A DNA stretch of 24,283 nucleotides, from NCBI GenBank assembly GCA_049522565.1, contig JBEKNT010000046.1, positions 1 through 24,283 of the forward strand. The letters run 5' to 3'. The first letter of the stretch is position 1. Each line of letters starts with the position of its first letter. The notes beneath the pieces are model-generated. The model did no database searches. It was given only the letters and a program-made list of their open reading frames with translations, and was not told the DNA's origin. A program made the translations under genes and the position numbers. Source of the DNA: JASHVB01 sp049522565. Lineage in GTDB: Bacteria > Pseudomonadota > Alphaproteobacteria > Acetobacterales > Acetobacteraceae. Positions 22,555-24,283 of the stretch are shown here, one piece after another.

Positions 22555-24283
22555 TCACTCGGCAGCCTTCGGTGTCGCAGCGGACGGCGTCTTGGCTTCA
22601 GGCTCAGGCGCGGCTTCGGCTTCAGGCGCCTTCATGGCCGCGATGCGCGCCTCAGTCTGGATGATACCCTGGGCGATGAGACGCCCGGCATCCTCCGTGT
22701 CTTTGACGAGGCCAGCCACGAGGATCTCACCGAGCGTCGTATTGAGCAGTGCCGCGACGTCGGCTTTGGCTTCGGGCTTAGGCTCGGCTTTGAGCTTGGC
22801 CTCGGATTCGGGCTTGGCCTCGGCTTCAGGCTTGGCTTCGGGCTTGGCTCCGGCGGCAGGCTGGGGCTCGGGTTTGGCTTCAGGCTTTGGCTCGGATTCG
22901 ACCTTGACCTCAGCTTCAGGCTTGGGCTCGGCTTTGGCTTCGGGCTGAGGCGCATCTTTGGCTTCCAGCTTAGGATCGACTTTCACCGGATCAAGAATTC
23001 GATATGCGAGCAGTTTGACGGGGTCAGTCACGAGGAACCAGACCAGGGCATAGGCCCAAACGAACAAGGCCCAACTCCAGCCGAGCGGTGTCATCAGCAG
23101 CCCATAGACCGCAATCAGGGTCGCCAGCACTTGTGTGCCGAGCACGGCCATCCATAAGATCCGCGCGGGGCGTATGGACCAGAACGGGCCACGCGTGCGC
23201 GTCTGGAAGATCGTCAGATGTCCGGCCACCGACAGCATCAGATACATCATCGTCTGAAGATGCGGATGGTCGAGGTGAAACACGCGGTCGCCAAGGAAAA
23301 ACAGGCCAAACGCGGCGATCGGGCCGACCAGGCCCAGTACCGTTGCGATTCCCAGCACCAGGCGCATGTTCCACGCCTCGGGTTGTTCCTTGTAATGAAC
23401 ATTGTCATAGGCGATGGACAGGATGGCGCCGTCGTTGAGCAACGCCAACATCACGATCATCACTGCCGTCAACGGATAAAAATTGAAGACCAGGATTGAC
23501 AGCGTCATGAACAGCAGCACGCGCAGCGTCTCGGCGATGCGGTACATCGCGTAGCTGTTCATCCGCTGGAAGATTTTCCGGCTCTCCTTGATCGCGTCGA
23601 TGATCACCGACAGCCCTGGCGTCATCAGCACGATGGCCGCCGCTGCGCGCGCCGCGTCCGTCGCGCCGGAAACGGCGATGCCGCAGTCGGCTTTCTTCAG
23701 CGCTGGGGCGTCGTTCACCCCGTCGCCGGTCATGCCGACGATGTGGCCGCGCTTTTGCAGATCCGCCACAATGTGGAACTTGTGTTCCGGAAACACCTGG
23801 GCGAAACCGTCGGCATCCTCGATGGCCTTGGCCACGGCCGGTGTCTGTTGCTGCTTTTCGTCGCCTAAGGTGCTGGCATCAAGGATATTTGTGCCCATCC
23901 CCAGTTTATTTGCGGTTTCCTGGGCGATGGCCAGCGCATCGCCGGTCACCATCTTGACCTTCACGCCCATATGTTGCGCGGTCGCGATGGTAGACTTGGC
24001 ATCGTCGCGTGGCGGATCGAACAGGGGCAACACACCAAGAAACTGCCATTTGCCATCGCCCTCGGCCCGCGCCACGCCCAATGAACGAAAGCCGCGTACC
24101 GCAAATTCGTTGACCGCCTTGTCGACGGCGGGCTTCACCGCGTCGGCATTCGCCGACAGCGCCAAGATCACCTGCGGCGCGCCCTTCGTCACCTTGAACG
24201 CCTTTCCGTCCGGGCCGCTGACGGCGGCCTCGGTGCGTTTATGCACCGGGTCGAACGGCTGGAAATGACCCACCTTGTAGCCT
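22555..24283 (-). CDS. P-type ATPase (proton-efflux type), C-terminal part; runs off the window
   Basis: The frame is open to the window edge (position 24283) and begins with an interior segment, YKVGHFQPFDPVHKRTEAAV, so the 5' end including the DKTGT phosphorylation site is outside; the GTG at 24273 is not a start. Recognisable parts are KGAP (around 24177-24188, nucleotide-binding domain), MVTGDA (near 23936-23952) and TGDGVNDAPALKKADCGIA (from 23733 downwards), the hallmark of the P domain. Six membrane segments follow, as expected of plasma-membrane H+-pump-like (type IIIA) ATPases. After residue LAYRILDPVKVDP the protein has an unusual cytoplasmic tail of about 140 residues, rich in Lys/Glu/Pro/Ala, then a helical stretch (AALLNTTLGEILVAGL) and a Glu/Ala/Pro end. 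It would pump protons out of the cell. PPK2 and DedA genes follow in the same direction. Confidence 0.88.
   Translation of the reverse strand, partial: GYKVGHFQPFDPVHKRTEAAVSGPDGKAFKVTKGAPQVILALSANADAVKPAVDKAVNEFAVRGFRSLGVARAEGDGKWQFLGVLPLFDPPRDDAKSTIATAQHMGVKVKMVTGDALAIAQETANKLGMGTNILDASTLGDEKQQQTPAVAKAIEDADGFAQVFPEHKFHIVADLQKRGHIVGMTGDGVNDAPALKKADCGIAVSGATDAARAAAAIVLMTPGLSVIIDAIKESRKIFQRMNSYAMYRIAETLRVLLFMTLSILVFNFYPLTAVMIVMLALLNDGAILSIAYDNVHYKEQPEAWNMRLVLGIATVLGLVGPIAAFGLFFLGDRVFHLDHPHLQTMMYLMLSVAGHLTIFQTRTRGPFWSIRPARILWMAVLGTQVLATLIAVYGLLMTPLGWSWALFVWAYALVWFLVTDPVKLLAYRILDPVKVDPKLEAKDAPQPEAKAEPKPEAEVKVESEPKPEAKPEPQPAAGAKPEAKPEAEAKPESEAKLKAEPKPEAKADVAALLNTTLGEILVAGLVKDTEDAGRLIAQGIIQTEARIAAMKAPEAEAAPEPEAKTPSAATPKAAE
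22745..22985 (-). repeat. low-complexity Glu/Lys/Pro/Ala coding repeats
   Basis: On the + strand this is a run of GGCTTC(A/G)GGCTTGGCTTC-type steps of six and twelve bases; read on the minus strand it gives EPKPEAKPEP-like units. It encodes the tail of the ATPase and is prone to slippage, so the length may vary between isolates. Confidence 0.75.

Noticed and set aside
22423..23157. + strand open frame with repeated Gly-Phe-Leu steps
   Set aside because: Reverse reading of the Glu/Lys/Pro/Ala repeats of the ATPase tail; no start context.
1..24283. CRISPR array, tRNA, rRNA or complete insertion sequence
   Set aside because: No regularly spaced repeats with unique spacers, no cloverleaf-like arms with CCA, and no intact transposase or terminal inverted repeats were found by eye; a tool-based scan could still find a small RNA.

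Overview
The window is high-GC DNA with alternating dense and sparse gene blocks. Strong G/C bias at third codon positions, Tat-type leader use and long antisense shadow frames fit a high-GC alphaproteobacterium; a Rhodospirillales/Acetobacteraceae-like host is my guess from style only and is not proven by any marker gene here.

Region 1 (about 1-10513, + strand) is the baseplate half of an extracellular contractile injection system (eCIS, the Afp/PVC-like phage-tail-derived nanomachines). Nine genes are packed almost without gaps, several with 4-bp ATGA overlaps: tube/baseplate adaptor (Afp7-like), a small gpX/LysM-like protein, a gp27/gpD-like hub, a separate gp5-like OB-fold spike, a PAAR-like tip, a gp25 wedge, two large gp6/J-like baseplate wedge proteins (Afp11- and Afp12-like) and a gpI-like protein with an extra C-terminal half. 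Sheath, inner tube, ATPase, tape measure and cap genes are not visible and would be expected upstream of position 1.

Region 2 (10514-18869, + strand) starts with a large palindromic intergenic element, then a 1079-aa DUF6519-type protein with a beta-helix-like core and Ala/Thr-rich inserts, and then three consecutive proteins with a DUF4157 (HELAH) head. DUF4157 proteins beside eCIS genes are the typical cargo/effectors. Their C-termini differ: an OmpA-like plus M35-like metallopeptidase pair of domains, a short unrecognised tail, and a GH24 (T4-lysozyme-like) domain whose canonical catalytic Asp is replaced. This is the most interesting part of the window: one injection machine with a tandem set of cargo sharing one head and exchangeable tails. 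A second palindrome of the same family follows the last effector, so the two elements bracket the DUF6519-plus-effector block.

Region 3 (18870-21149) is a gene-poor stretch surrounding a lone minus-strand Tat-exported substrate-binding protein of the branched-chain amino acid ABC type.

Region 4 (21150-24283) looks decayed or rearranged: the N-terminus of an HtrA/DegP-like protease (+) and the N-terminal half of a DedA protein (-) run tail to tail and both stop within 3 bp of each other; next to them is a PPK2 polyphosphate kinase with an abnormal, probably truncated C-terminus, and then the C-terminal part of a proton-pump-like P-type ATPase with a long charged Pro/Glu/Ala/Lys tail, which runs off the window. 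The three minus-strand genes share one direction and may have been one stress/energy operon. No rRNA, tRNA, CRISPR or complete insertion sequence was seen.
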